From AP-15 sp035570595 (GTDB lineage: Bacteria > Pseudomonadota > Alphaproteobacteria > ATCC43930 > CGMCC-115725): 42,607 nt of DNA. Below, in pieces: positions 1 to 9,769 of the stretch. The first letter of the stretch is position 1. Each line of letters begins with the position of its first letter. The notes beneath the pieces were generated by a model that worked only from the letters and a program-made list of their open reading frames with translations, did not search any database and was not told the DNA's origin. Location: contig DATMLF010000246.1 in the NCBI GenBank assembly GCA_035570595.1, positions 1 through 42,607 of the forward strand. Direction: 5' to 3'. A program made the position numbers and the translations under genes.

Positions 1-2
1 CG

Positions 3-269
3 ATCGGCGGCCTCAAGGAGAAGCTGCTGGCGGCGCTGCGCGGCGGCCTCAAGACGGTGCTCATCCCGCGCGAGAACGAGAAGGATCTCGCCGAGATCCC
101 GGACAACGTGAAGCGCGGCTTGAAGATTGTCCCGATCAGAACCGCGGACGAACTGCTGAGCCACGCGCTCGCCGCACCGCTAACCCCGGTCGCCTGGTCG
201 GAGGACGGGGATGCGTCTCCGGTAATTCCCGCGTCTGGCGAGGGGCGGCCGGGGGTGGTGACGCACTGA
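3..269 (+). CDS. lon: Lon protease, C-terminal end (partial)
   Basis: This is the last 88 codons of an ATP-dependent Lon protease, cut by the window edge. The visible part is the tail of the C-terminal protease domain: the GGLKEKLLAA stretch, then LIPRENEKDL and a segment reading IPDNVK, all characteristic of the end of Lon. The catalytic Ser and Lys lie at or outside the window edge and cannot be checked. The protein ends in a poorly conserved tail rich in Ala, Pro and Gly that stops at TGA 267-269. Lon degrades misfolded and regulatory proteins in the cytoplasm. A gene for HU follows after about 180 bp, an order (lon-hup) common in proteobacteria. Confidence 0.93.
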   Translation: MGGLKEKLLAALRGGLKTVLIPRENEKDLAEIPDNVKRGLKIVPIRTADELLSHALAAPLTPVAWSEDGDASPVIPASGEGRPGVVTH

Positions 270-371
270 TTGCAGCACTGCACCCCGCCCCTGCGCCTGC
301 CCGACCGCACCGCAGCATCGGAAACGGCTGAAATGCCTCAAAATCGCTCCGCCATTTCGCGGGCGTGGCGA

Positions 372-400
372 TTGACCCCAAACCGCTCGCGCTCTAAACT
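372..400 (+). promoter_or_regulatory. Candidate promoter for the HU gene
   Basis: TTGACC at 372-377 and TAAACT at 395-400 are separated by 17 bp, a good sigma-70 layout (5 of 6 and 4 of 6 matches). It lies about 50 bp upstream of the HU start in the 180-bp gap after lon. Confidence 0.5.
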
Positions 401-450
401 GTTCGGCGAACAGGTCAGGGAACGATCTCGGACACTCAGGGGGGCAGCCC

Positions 451-723
451 GTGAATAGGAACGAACTCGTCGATGCCGTCGCCAACAAGTCCGAATTGCG
501 AAAGACGGAGGCGAGCCGGGCCGTCGACGCCGTGTTCGATGCGATCGCCGAGGCGTTGAAGGGCGGCGACGAAGTACGGCTTGTTGGGTTTGGCACCTTT
601 TCGGTCGCGGCGCGCGCCGCCTCCGAGGGGCGCAACCCGCGTACCGGCGAAAAGATCCAGATCGCCGCGTCGAAGCAGCCCAAGTTCAAGGCGGGGAAGG
701 GGTTACGTGACTCGTTGAACTGA
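451..723 (+). CDS. hupB: DNA-binding protein HU
   Basis: This 90-residue protein is a full-length HU/IHF-family nucleoid protein. It starts MNRNELVDAV, and the DNA-binding beta-arm is visible as GFGTFSV (about 48-54) followed by GRNPRTGEKI (about 61-70), with the usual KFKAGKGLRD ending. HU subunits dimerise, bend DNA and compact the chromosome. The start is GTG at 451, preceded by a purine-rich AGGGGGG stretch at about 438-444. Its position directly after lon and before two tRNA genes fits the housekeeping hupB of alphaproteobacteria rather than IHF. Confidence 0.95.
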   Translation: MNRNELVDAVANKSELRKTEASRAVDAVFDAIAEALKGGDEVRLVGFGTFSVAARAASEGRNPRTGEKIQIAASKQPKFKAGKGLRDSLN

Positions 724-797
724 GCGTGCGTCGCCCGGGAGCGCCGACGGGACGCGCGCGGCGGCGCGGCATCCGCGGGGATCGAGAGGCCAGTTCG

Positions 798-873
798 GGG
801 CGGTTAGCTCAGTCGGTAGAGCATCTCGTTTACACCGAGGGGGTCGGGGGTTCGAGTCCCTCATCGCCCACCA
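798..873 (+). tRNA. tRNA-Val (anticodon UAC)
   Basis: A 76-nt cloverleaf is visible. The acceptor strand GGGCGGT (798-804) pairs with ATCGCCC (863-869), followed by discriminator A and an encoded CCA (871-873). The anticodon TAC is at 831-833 in a TTTACAC loop, and the T-loop TTCGAGT is intact. It reads valine GTA codons, and others by wobble. Confidence 0.96.
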
Positions 874-879
874 GGACAA

Positions 880-902
880 CCCCGCGGCATGCGGGCGCGG
901 GG
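880..902 (+). terminator. GC hairpin after tRNA-Val
   Basis: CCCCGCG (880-886) and CGCGGGG (896-902) form a perfect 7-bp stem with a 9-nt loop a few bases after the tRNA CCA end. There is no T-run, so this may be a processing or weak termination signal rather than a classical terminator. Confidence 0.4.
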
Positions 903-944
903 CTCGCAGGCAGCCGGCCGGCAAGCCCCGTGGCCGCCATTCGC

Positions 945-973
945 TTGACACCCCCCATCGGGAGTAATAAGGG
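945..973 (+). promoter_or_regulatory. Candidate promoter for tRNA-Asp
   Basis: A perfect TTGACA is at 945-950. About 14-17 bp downstream is the AT-rich TAATAAGGGT (965-974), which would have to hold a non-canonical -10. The tRNA-Asp gene begins at 1020. The -35 is convincing; the exact -10 is not. Confidence 0.5.
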
Positions 974-1019
974 TAGCGCCCCGGCACGGTACGGGATGGC
1001 CGCCCCGGTCGAGGCCAAA

Positions 1020-1096
<77 letters not shown>

Positions 1097-1230
1097 TCGA
1101 CCGCCTACCGTGGCATACGGTGCCGTCGCATCCGGTGCGCCGGCGGGAGGATTCGGCCTATATCCATGACGTCTCGGCGGGCGCGGCATGTCGCCGGTGC
1201 TGCGTGGACGGCCCGAGCCGGAGTTGGTCG

Positions 1231-1596
1231 ATGGAAAGCCTGCTGCGCGCATATTTCCCGATTCTGATCTTTCTGGCGATTGCCGGCGCGGTGGCGGTGG
1301 CGATGGTCGCCGGCTCCTTCGTGCTGGCGCAGCAGCGGCCCGACAGCGAGAAGCTGTCGCCCTACGAGTGCGGCTTTGACCCGTTCGAGGACGCGCGCAT
1401 CCGCTTTGACGTGCGCTATTACCTCGTCGCGATCCTGTTCATCATCTTCGACCTCGAAGTCGCGTTCCTGTTCCCGTGGGCGGTGTCGCTCGGCGACATC
1501 GGCCTGTTCGGCTTCTGGTCGATGGTGGTGTTCCTCGGCGTCTTGACGGTCGGCTTTATCTATGAATGGCGCAAGGGGGCGCTCGAATGGGAATGA
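1231..1596 (+). CDS. nuoA: NADH-quinone oxidoreductase subunit A
   Basis: NuoA is a small membrane subunit of complex I; this copy has 121 residues and three predicted membrane helices (about 8-32, 62-85 and 90-112). The family signature is clear: SPYECGFDPF after helix 1 and RFDVRYYLVAILFIIFDLE leading into helix 2, with acidic residues in the quinone-site loop. ATG 1231 gives the normal NuoA length; an in-frame upstream start would add an arginine-rich tail unlike the family. It opens the nuo operon about 135 bp after tRNA-Asp. Its stop overlaps the nuoB start (ATGA at 1593), indicating translational coupling. I could not identify a convincing nuo promoter in the preceding gap. Confidence 0.96.
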   Translation: MESLLRAYFPILIFLAIAGAVAVAMVAGSFVLAQQRPDSEKLSPYECGFDPFEDARIRFDVRYYLVAILFIIFDLEVAFLFPWAVSLGDIGLFGFWSMVVFLGVLTVGFIYEWRKGALEWE

Positions 1597-2129
1597 GCGA
1601 GGCACCCGCCCGCCCGGTGCCGCCGGGCCCCGAGCGGGATGTCCTGTTGCGGGCGGCGACCGGGGAGGTCCAGGACAAGGGCTTTGTCGTCGCCCGGCTC
1701 GACAGCCTGGTCAACTGGGCGCGCAGCGGCTCGTTGTGGCCGATGACGTTTGGGCTCGCATGCTGCGCGGTCGAGATGATGCACACCGGCGCCAGCCGGT
1801 ACGACCTCGACCGTTTCGGCGTCGTCTTTCGCGCCAGCCCGCGCCAGGCCGACGTGATGATCGTCGCCGGCACGCTGTGCAACAAGATGGCGCCGGCGCT
1901 GCGCAAGGTCTACGACCAGATGGCCGAGCCGCGCTGGGTCATCTCGATGGGCTCGTGCGCCAACGGCGGCGGCTACTACCATTACTCGTATTCGGTGGTG
2001 CGCGGCTGCGACCGCATCGTACCGGTCGACGTCTATGTGCCGGGCTGCCCGCCGACCGCGGAGGCGCTGCTGTACGGCGTCCTGCTGTTGCAGAAGAAGA
2101 TCAGGCGCACCAGCAATTTCGCCCGCTGA
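1593..2129 (+). CDS. nuoB: NADH-quinone oxidoreductase subunit B
   Basis: NuoB (PSST) carries the terminal [4Fe-4S] cluster N2, which passes electrons to quinone. In this 178-residue protein the ligands are visible: adjacent Cys57 and Cys58 in LACCAVEMM, Cys122 in GSCANGGG, and Cys152 in VPGCPPT. I chose ATG 1593 because it overlaps the nuoA stop as ATGA; starts at 1566 and 1587 are also in frame and cannot be fully excluded. The protein sits at the hydrophilic/membrane arm junction next to NuoD. nuoC follows after 6 bp. Confidence 0.97.
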   Translation: MSEAPARPVPPGPERDVLLRAATGEVQDKGFVVARLDSLVNWARSGSLWPMTFGLACCAVEMMHTGASRYDLDRFGVVFRASPRQADVMIVAGTLCNKMAPALRKVYDQMAEPRWVISMGSCANGGGYYHYSYSVVRGCDRIVPVDVYVPGCPPTAEALLYGVLLLQKKIRRTSNFAR

Positions 2130-2135
2130 AGGGTC

Positions 2136-2798
2136 ATGGAAGAGCGACTGAAGCAACTTGCCGACCATCTCGCGGCGGCGTTCCCGGCGGCGGTCAGCGG
2201 CAGCGAGATCCGTCACCGCGAGCTTGCCGTGCGGGTCGAGCGCAAGGCGCTGCCCGACGTCCTGCGCTTTTTGCGCGACGACCCCCAATGCCGGTTCACG
2301 ATCCTGTGCGACATCTGCGGGGTCGATTTCCCCGACCGGCCGCTGCGCTTTGAGGTCGTCTACAACCTCCTCAGCATGAGGCATAACCAGCGCATCCGGG
2401 TGAAGCTCGAGACCGACGAGAACGACCCGGTGCCGACCGCGACCGGGCTATTCAGCAGTGCGGGGTGGTGGGAGCGCGAAGCCTGGGACCTCTACGGCAT
2501 CTATTTTGCCGACAACCCCGATTTGCGCCGGATCCTGACCGATTACGGGTTCGAGGGGCACCCGATGCGCAAGGATTTCCCGCTGACCGGCTATGTCGAG
2601 CTGCGCTACGACGAACAGCAAAAGCGCGTTGTCTATGAGCCGGTGCGGCTCCAGCAGGAATTTCGCAGCTTCGACTTTCTGTCGCCGTGGGAGGGCATGG
2701 ACAAGATCCTGCCGGGCGACGAGAAGGCGAGCGGCGAGCAGGGCGGCGAGAAGGCCGCGGAAGGCAAGAGCGGCGCGCCGGCCGGGGGCGTGCCATGA
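2136..2798 (+). CDS. nuoC: NADH-quinone oxidoreductase subunit C
   Basis: NuoC is the 30-kDa subunit of the peripheral arm of complex I. This 220-residue copy has the diagnostic block WWEREAWDLYGIYF (about 111-124) followed by RRILTDYGFEGHPMRKDFPL, the signature of the family. The first ~190 residues are well conserved in type; the last ~30 are a low-complexity tail of Glu, Lys, Gly and Ala. nuoC and nuoD are separate genes, as in alphaproteobacteria, not fused as in E. coli. The stop overlaps the nuoD start (ATGA at 2795). Confidence 0.96.
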   Translation: MEERLKQLADHLAAAFPAAVSGSEIRHRELAVRVERKALPDVLRFLRDDPQCRFTILCDICGVDFPDRPLRFEVVYNLLSMRHNQRIRVKLETDENDPVPTATGLFSSAGWWEREAWDLYGIYFADNPDLRRILTDYGFEGHPMRKDFPLTGYVELRYDEQQKRVVYEPVRLQQEFRSFDFLSPWEGMDKILPGDEKASGEQGGEKAAEGKSGAPAGGVP

Positions 2799-4009
2799 GC
2801 GGCGAGCGTCTGCCGCCGGCGAGCGAGCTCGAGGGGCCGCCGCACATCCGGAATTTCACGATGAATTTCGGGCCGCAGCATCCGGCGGCCCATGGGGTCA
2901 TGCGGCTCATTCTCGAGATGGACGGCGAGATCATCGAGCGTGTCGACCCGCATATCGGCCTCCTCCATCGCGGCACCGAAAAGCTGATCGAGTACAAGAC
3001 CTACCTGCAGGCGATCCCGTATTTCGACCGGCTCGACTATGTCTCGCCGATGTGCCAGGAGCACGCCTTCGCGCTCGCCGTCGAAACGCTGATGGGCATC
3101 ACGCCGCCGCCGCGCGCCCAGTATATTCGCGTGATGTTCGCGGAAGTGACGCGCATCCTCAACCATTTGCTGTGCGTGTGCGCGTTCGCGCTCGACATCG
3201 GGGCGCTGACCCCGTTTTTGTGGGGGTTCGAGGAGCGCGAGCGGCTGATGGAATTCTACGAGCGCGCTTCGGGCGCCCGCATGCACGCCAATTACTTTCG
3301 GCCGGGCGGTGTGCACCTCGACCTGCCGGCCGGCCTCGCCGAGGACATCCTCGCGTTCTGCGAGACCTTCCCGAAGACGATCGACGACATCGAGCGGCTG
3401 TTGACCGAGAACCGCATCTTCAAGGAGCGCAGTGTCGACATCGGCGTCGTCACCGCCGACGAGGCAGCGGATTGGGGGTTTTCGGGGCCGATGCTGCGCG
3501 GCTCCGGCGTTGCCTGGGACTTGCGGCGCGCCCAGCCCTACGATGTCTACGACCAGATCGAGTTCGACGTGCCGATCGGCCACAACGGCGACGCCTACGA
3601 CCGCTACCTCGTGCGGGTCGAGGAGATGCGGCAGTCGGTGCGCATCATCAAGCAGGCGCTGGCGCAGATGCCGGAAGGCCCGGTCAAGGTCACCGACCGC
3701 AAGGTGGCCCCGCCGCCGCGCGCCGAGATGAAGAGCTCGATGGAGGCGCTGATCCATTTCTTCAAGCTCTACACCGAGGGCTACCACGTCCCGGCCGGCG
3801 AGACCTACACCGCGGTCGAGGCGCCAAAGGGCGAGTTCGGGGTCTATCTCGTCGCCGACGGCACCAACCGGCCCTACCGCTGCAAGATCCGCGCCCCTGG
3901 CTTCGCGTTTTTGCAAGCCGCCGACTTCATGTGCCGCGGCCACATGCTGGCCGACGTCGTCGCGATCATCGGCTCGATGGACATCGTCTTTGGCGAGATC
4001 GACCGATGA
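2795..4009 (+). CDS. nuoD: NADH-quinone oxidoreductase subunit D
   Basis: NuoD (49-kDa subunit) forms the quinone pocket with NuoB. The 404-residue protein has GPQHPAAHGV, whose His33 corresponds by alignment to the quinone-binding His38 of Thermus Nqo4, and FDRLDYVSPM, whose Tyr82 corresponds to Tyr87. These assignments rest on the constant offset of five between the two sites. ATG 2795 overlaps the nuoC stop; a longer in-frame reading from 2687 runs through nuoC in another frame and is rejected. The end overlaps the nuoE start (ATGA at 4006). Confidence 0.97.
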   Translation: MSGERLPPASELEGPPHIRNFTMNFGPQHPAAHGVMRLILEMDGEIIERVDPHIGLLHRGTEKLIEYKTYLQAIPYFDRLDYVSPMCQEHAFALAVETLMGITPPPRAQYIRVMFAEVTRILNHLLCVCAFALDIGALTPFLWGFEERERLMEFYERASGARMHANYFRPGGVHLDLPAGLAEDILAFCETFPKTIDDIERLLTENRIFKERSVDIGVVTADEAADWGFSGPMLRGSGVAWDLRRAQPYDVYDQIEFDVPIGHNGDAYDRYLVRVEEMRQSVRIIKQALAQMPEGPVKVTDRKVAPPPRAEMKSSMEALIHFFKLYTEGYHVPAGETYTAVEAPKGEFGVYLVADGTNRPYRCKIRAPGFAFLQAADFMCRGHMLADVVAIIGSMDIVFGEIDR

Positions 4010-4644
4010 ACGCCACCACCGCAAACCAGGATTTCGAACAGCCGGCGAGTTTCGAGTTCACCCCCGAGAATTTGGAGCGCGCCAAGGCGCATATTGCGAA
4101 ATACCCGGAAGGGCGGCAGGCGAGCGCGGTGCTGGCATTGCTCGACCTGGCGCAGCGCCAATGCGGCGGCTGGCTGCCGCGCGCCGCGATGGATCGCGTG
4201 GCGCAGACGCTCGGCATGGCGCCGATCCGGGTCTATGAGGTCGCCAGCTTTTACACGATGCTGAACCTGCGGCCGGTCGGGCGCTGGCTCTTGCAAGCCT
4301 GCACGACGACGCCATGTTGGCTGCGCGGCTCGGACGCCGTCGTCGGCGCCTGCGAGCGCAAGCTCGGCATCGGCCTCGGCGGAACCACCGCCGACGGTCT
4401 CTTCACCCTGATCGAGGTCGAGTGCCTCGGCGCCTGCGTCAACGCGCCGGTCTTGCAGGTCAACGACGATTTCTACGAGGATCTCGACGGCCCGGCGACC
4501 GAGGCATTGCTCGACGCGCTGCGCGACGGACAGCCGCCGCCACCCGGCTCGGCGATCGGCCGCCGCGGCTCCGAGCCGGTGACCGGCCGCACCACATTGA
4601 CCGCGCCCGCCGGCGACGCCGAGACCGGCGCCGAGAGGACATGA
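4006..4644 (+). CDS. nuoE: NADH-quinone oxidoreductase subunit E
   Basis: NuoE (24-kDa) carries [2Fe-2S] cluster N1a in the NADH dehydrogenase module. The thioredoxin-like domain has its four ligands as Cys99 and Cys104 (C-TTTP-C) and Cys140 and Cys144 (C-LGA-C). At 212 residues it has a Pro/Arg/Thr-rich tail of about 40 residues beyond the cluster domain, as in many alphaproteobacterial NuoE proteins. The start overlaps the nuoD stop, and the end overlaps the nuoF start (ATGATG at 4641). Confidence 0.96.
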   Translation: MNATTANQDFEQPASFEFTPENLERAKAHIAKYPEGRQASAVLALLDLAQRQCGGWLPRAAMDRVAQTLGMAPIRVYEVASFYTMLNLRPVGRWLLQACTTTPCWLRGSDAVVGACERKLGIGLGGTTADGLFTLIEVECLGACVNAPVLQVNDDFYEDLDGPATEALLDALRDGQPPPPGSAIGRRGSEPVTGRTTLTAPAGDAETGAERT

Positions 4645-5933
4645 TGCTCGCCGACAAGGACCGCATCTTCACCAATCTTTACGGCCGCGACGACTGGCGT
4701 CTGGCGGGTGCGCGGCGGCGCGGCGACTGGGACGGCACCAAGGAGCTGATCCTGAAAGGCCGCGACTGGATCGTCAACGAGGCCAAGGAATCGGGGCTGC
4801 GCGGCCGCGGCGGCGCCGGCTTTCCGACCGGTCTCAAATGGTCGTTCATGCCCAAGGAGAGCGACCGCCCGACCTATCTCGTGGTCAACGCCGACGAGAG
4901 CGAGCCCGGGACCTGCAAGGACCGCGACATCCTGCGCAACGACCCGCAGAAGCTGATCGAGGGCGCGCTCTTGGCGTCGGTCGGCATGGGCGTGCACCAC
5001 AGCTACATCTATATCCGCGGCGAGTTCTACAACGAGGCGGTGCGGTTGCAAGCAGCGATCGACGAAGCCTATGCCGCCGGGCTGATCGGCAAGGATGCGT
5101 GCGGCTCGGGCTACGATTTCGAGCTTTACCTGCACCGCGGCGCGGGCGCCTACATCTGCGGCGAAGAGACGGGGCTCCTGGAGAGCCTCGAGGGGCGCAA
5201 GGGCCAGCCGCGGCTGAAGCCGCCGTTCCCGGCCGCGGTCGGGCTCTATGGCTGCCCGACGACGGTCAACAACGTCGAGACAATCGCGGTCGTGCCGGCG
5301 ATCCTCAAGCGCGGTGCCGCGTGGTTCGCCGGCATCGGCCGCCCGAAAAACAGCGGCACCAAGATTTTCTGCATCTCCGGCCACGTCAATGCGCCGTGCA
5401 ATGTCGAGGAGGAGATGAGCATCCCGCTCAAGGAGCTCGTCGAGCGCCACGCCGGCGGAGTGCGCGGCGGCTGGGACAACCTTCTGGCGGTGATCCCCGG
5501 CGGGTCGTCGGTGCCGGTATTGCCGAAATCGATCTGCGACACGGTGCTGATGGATTTCGACAGCCTGCAGGCGGTCAAGAGCGCGCTCGGCACCGCCGCC
5601 GTCATTGTGATGGACAAGTCGACCGACATCGTCAAGGCGATCGCCCGATTGTCGGAATTCTACAAGCACGAGAGCTGCGGCCAGTGCACGCCGTGCCGCG
5701 AAGGGCTCGGGTGGGTATGGCGGGTCATGGAGCGGATGGTCGAGGGCAATGCGTCGGTCGCCGAAATCGACATGCTGCTCGACGTGTCCTACGAGATCGA
5801 GGGCCATACGATCTGCGCGCTGGCGGACGGTGCGGCATGGCCGGTCCAGGGGCTGATCCGGCATTTCCGCCCCGAGATCGAGCGCCGCATCGAGCAATAC
5901 CGCGGCGCCGTCCTGCCGAGGGCGGCGGAGTGA
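4641..5933 (+). CDS. nuoF: NADH-quinone oxidoreductase subunit F
   Basis: NuoF (51-kDa) binds NADH, FMN and [4Fe-4S] cluster N3. The 430-residue protein shows the glycine-rich NADH/FMN motif GRGGAGFPTG (55-64), a second nucleotide-binding stretch GAGAYICGEETGLLESLEG (168-185), and N3 ligands Cys346, Cys349 and Cys352 (ESCGQCTPCREG) plus Cys392 (HTICALAD). The length is typical. The start is ATG 4641 or 4644, overlapping the nuoE stop. It is followed by a 123-bp gap filled by an interspersed repeat before nuoG, the first break in the tight operon spacing. Confidence 0.97.
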   Translation: MMLADKDRIFTNLYGRDDWRLAGARRRGDWDGTKELILKGRDWIVNEAKESGLRGRGGAGFPTGLKWSFMPKESDRPTYLVVNADESEPGTCKDRDILRNDPQKLIEGALLASVGMGVHHSYIYIRGEFYNEAVRLQAAIDEAYAAGLIGKDACGSGYDFELYLHRGAGAYICGEETGLLESLEGRKGQPRLKPPFPAAVGLYGCPTTVNNVETIAVVPAILKRGAAWFAGIGRPKNSGTKIFCISGHVNAPCNVEEEMSIPLKELVERHAGGVRGGWDNLLAVIPGGSSVPVLPKSICDTVLMDFDSLQAVKSALGTAAVIVMDKSTDIVKAIARLSEFYKHESCGQCTPCREGLGWVWRVMERMVEGNASVAEIDMLLDVSYEIEGHTICALADGAAWPVQGLIRHFRPEIERRIEQYRGAVLPRAAE

Positions 5934-5946
5934 GGTCTCTTGCGCC

Positions 5947-6031
5947 GTCATCGCGAGCGCAGCGAACCAATTGGTGCCGCCAGTGCTAATCGCGCCGAGA
6001 TCGCTCCGTCTCTGCGCGCCTCGCAATGATC
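5947..6031 (+). repeat. Interspersed imperfect inverted repeat, type A
   Basis: The nuoF-nuoG gap is mostly a palindromic element. Its left arm begins GTCATCGCGAGCGCAGCGA (5947-5965) and its right arm, read in reverse complement, begins GATCATTGCGAGGCGCGCAG. This matches the form of the dispersed GTCATTGCGAGGAGCGCAGC elements known from many alphaproteobacterial genomes. No coding sequence is seen in it. Confidence 0.65.
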
Positions 6032-6056
6032 AGCTAAGGGCGAGGACCTAGACGCG

Positions 6057-8121
6057 ATGCCGAAGCTGACGATCGACGGCGGTGAGATCGAGGTGCCGGC
6101 CGGCACGACGATCCTGCAGGCCTGCGAATTGGCCGGGGTCGAGGTCGCGCATTTCTGCTTTCACGAGCGCCTGGCGATCGCCGGGAACTGCCGGATGTGC
6201 CTGGTCGAGGTCGAGCGCTCGCCAAAACCGATCGCGTCTTGCGCGATGCCGGTCGGCGACGGGATGGTGGTACACACAAAATCGCCAAAGGCGCTGAAGG
6301 CGCAAAAGGGGGTGATGGAGTTCCTGCTGATCAATCACCCGCTGGACTGCCCCATCTGCGACCAGGGCGGCGAGTGCGATTTGCAGGACCAGGCGATGGC
6401 CTACGGCTTTGACCGCGGCCGGTTCGAGGAGAACAAGCGCGCGGTTCGCGACAAGGATTTCGGGCCGCTCGTCGAGACCCACATGACGCGCTGCATCCAT
6501 TGCACGCGCTGCATCCGCTTTCTGACCGAGATCGCCGGGGTCGAGGAATTGGGCGCCACCGGCCGCGGCGAAAACATGGAGATCACGACCTACATCGAGC
6601 GTGCGCTCGCCTCCGAGCTGTCGGCCAACATCATCGATTTGTGCCCGGTCGGCGCGCTGACCTCGAAGCCCTATGCGTTTTCCGCGCGGCCGTGGGAATT
6701 GGTCAAGACCGAGTCGGTCGACGTGCTCGACGCGGTCGGCAGCAACATCCGCGTCGACGCGCGCGACGCGCAGGTGCTGCGGGTATTGCCGCGGGTCAAC
6801 GAGGCGGTCAACGAGGAGTGGATCTCCGACAAGACGCGCTACGCCGTCGACGGTCTGCGCCGCCGCCGCCTCGACCGGCCCTACGCCGGGCGCCGTGGCA
6901 TGCGCGCCGCAACCGACTGGCGCGACGCGCTCGAGACCGTCGCGGAACGGCTGAAGAGCGTCCCGGGCGAGCGCATCGCCGCGATCGCCGGCGATTTGTG
7001 CGACGCCGAAGCGATGTTCGCGCTGAAGGAGCTGCTGGGCGGGCTTGGTGCGGCGAGCCTCGACTGCCGGCAGGACGGCGCCAGGCTCGACCCGCGGTGC
7101 CGCGCCGGCTTCCTGTTCAACACGACGATTGCCGGCATCGAACAGGCTGACGCCTGTCTGCTGATCGGGACCAACCCGCGCTGGGAGGCGCCGCTCGTCA
7201 ACGCCCGCCTGCGCAAGCGCCATCTGAAGGGCGGGTTCGCGATCGCCGCGATCGGCCCGGCGCTCGACCTGAGCTTTCCGGCGGAGATGCTGGGCGAGGG
7301 CGGCGAAACCTTGAGCGCGGTCGCCGCCGGCGAGCACCCTTGGGCCGAGCGCCTGCGCGGCGCGAAGAACCCGATGCTGGTGGTCGGGCAGGGGGCCCTG
7401 GCGCGGCCGGACGGCGCACGGGTGCTGGGGGCGGCGCGCGCAATCGCCGAGAGCTGCGGCCTGGTGCGCGAGGGGTGGAACGGGTTCAACGTGCTGCACC
7501 GCGCCGCGGCGCGCGTTGGCGGGCTTGATCTCGGTTTTGTGCCGAGGCCGGGCGGCAGCGACATGGCTGGTATCGTCGAGGGCTGCCGGTCGGGCCGGAT
7601 CGAGCTGCTCTACCTGCTCGGCGCCGATGAGATCGACACGAGCGATTTGGGCGCCGCCTTTGTGGTCTACCAGGGCCACCATGGCGACCGCGGCGCCGCG
7701 CGCGCCGACGTAATCCTGCCGGGGGCGGCCTACACCGAGAAGGACGCCACCTACGTCAATACCGAGGGGCGCATGCAGTTCGGCCGGCGTGCGGTGTTCC
7801 CGCCGGGCGACGCGCGCGAGGACTGGAAAATCCTGCGCGCCCTGTCGGGTGCGGTCGGCCGGCCGCTCCCGTTCGACAGCCTCCCCGAACTGCGGCGGCG
7901 GTTGCGCGCGGCGCATCCGAGCTTTGCCGAGCCCGACCGCGTGGTGCCGGCGGCATGGGGCGAGTTCGGCGAGCCGGGGCCGGTCGATCCCACCCCGTTC
8001 GCCTACCCGGTCGCCGATTTCTACCGCACCGACCCGATCAGCCGGGCAAGCGCCACGATGGCCGAATGCAGCGACGTCTTTCTGGCGCACCACGGCGCGT
8101 TGCCGGCGCGGACGGGCACCT

Positions 8122-8129
<8 letters not shown>
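6057..8129 (+). CDS. nuoG: NADH-quinone oxidoreductase subunit G
   Basis: NuoG (75-kDa) is the large iron-sulfur subunit of the peripheral arm. In this 690-residue protein the N-terminal [2Fe-2S] ligands are Cys34, Cys45, Cys48 and Cys62. The following His/Cys region HPLDCPICDQGGECDLQDQA (about 93-112) and the motif TRCIHCTRCIRF (about 143-154) carry further [4Fe-4S] ligands, completed by DLCPVGALTSKP (about 198-209). The rest is the degenerate molybdopterin-oxidoreductase-like domain, which lacks a cofactor in complex I. The length is usual for alphaproteobacteria. ATG 6057 lies 25 bp after the repeat element, and the end overlaps nuoH by 8 bp. Confidence 0.97.
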
Positions 8130-9141
<1,012 letters not shown>

Positions 9142-9169
9142 CGGCCGAGCGCGGCGGAGGAATCGAGCG

Positions 9170-9649
9170 ATGGCATTGACGGCGCGCGGTCTGCTCTTGA
9201 GCGAATTGCTGTCAGGCTTGGCGCTGACCCTGCGCTACATGTTCAAGGGCGCCGTCACGGTCAACTACCCCTATGAGAAGGGGCCGCTCAGCACCCGGTT
9301 TCGCGGCGAGCACGCCTTGCGCCGCTACCCCAACGGCGAGGAGCGCTGCATCGCGTGCAAATTGTGCGAGGCGATCTGCCCGGCCCTGGCGATCACGATC
9401 GAGGCCGAGCCGCGCGCCGACGGCAGCCGGCGCACGACGCGCTACGACATCGACATGACAAAGTGCATCTATTGCGGCTATTGCCAGGAGGCGTGCCCGG
9501 TCGACGCGATCGTCGAGGGGCCGAACTTCGAGTTCGCCACCGAGACCCGCGAGGAATTGTTCTACGACAAGCAAAAGCTGCTCGACAACGGCGACCGCTG
9601 GGAGGCCGAGATCGCGAAAAACCTCGCCCTCGACGCGCCCTATCGGTGA
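9170..9649 (+). CDS. nuoI: NADH-quinone oxidoreductase subunit I
   Basis: NuoI (TYKY) carries clusters N6a and N6b. The 159-residue protein has two ferredoxin motifs, CIACKLCEAICP (about 60-71) and CIYCGYCQEACP (about 99-110), giving eight cysteine ligands. An amphipathic N-terminus (LLLSELLSGLALTLRYMF) anchors it to the membrane arm. ATG 9170 is preceded by GGCGGAGGAA (9152-9161), a good ribosome-binding site. A longer reading from 9098 would add an arginine-rich extension foreign to the family. It is separated from nuoJ by 120 bp of repeat. Confidence 0.96.
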   Translation: MALTARGLLLSELLSGLALTLRYMFKGAVTVNYPYEKGPLSTRFRGEHALRRYPNGEERCIACKLCEAICPALAITIEAEPRADGSRRTTRYDIDMTKCIYCGYCQEACPVDAIVEGPNFEFATETREELFYDKQKLLDNGDRWEAEIAKNLALDAPYR

Positions 9650-9679
9650 GCGGATGTCATTACCCGCCCGGCAAATTCC

Positions 9680-9759
9680 CACCCGCCTCGCTGCGCTCGG
9701 CACCCTCTCCCGCATTGCGGGTGGGGGCTGGGCAGGTGAGGGATTGGGCGAGGCGGGTG
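9680..9759 (+). repeat. Interspersed inverted repeat, type B
   Basis: The nuoI-nuoJ gap carries a hairpin-like element bounded by a perfect 11-bp inverted repeat, CACCCGCCTCG (9680-9690) and CGAGGCGGGTG (9749-9759). Inside are further complementary pieces such as CTCTCCCGCATTGCGGGTGGG. The right edge runs into GAGGGGCGGCG, which serves as the purine-rich leader of nuoJ (ATG 9770). It is unlike repeat types A and C in sequence. Confidence 0.65.
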
Positions 9760-9769
9760 AGGGGCGGCG

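Noticed and set aside
1107..1121. ACCGT-loop-ACGGT hairpin after tRNA-Asp as a terminator.
   Set aside because: A 5-bp stem without a T-run is too weak to call; it is also unclear whether nuo has its own promoter here.
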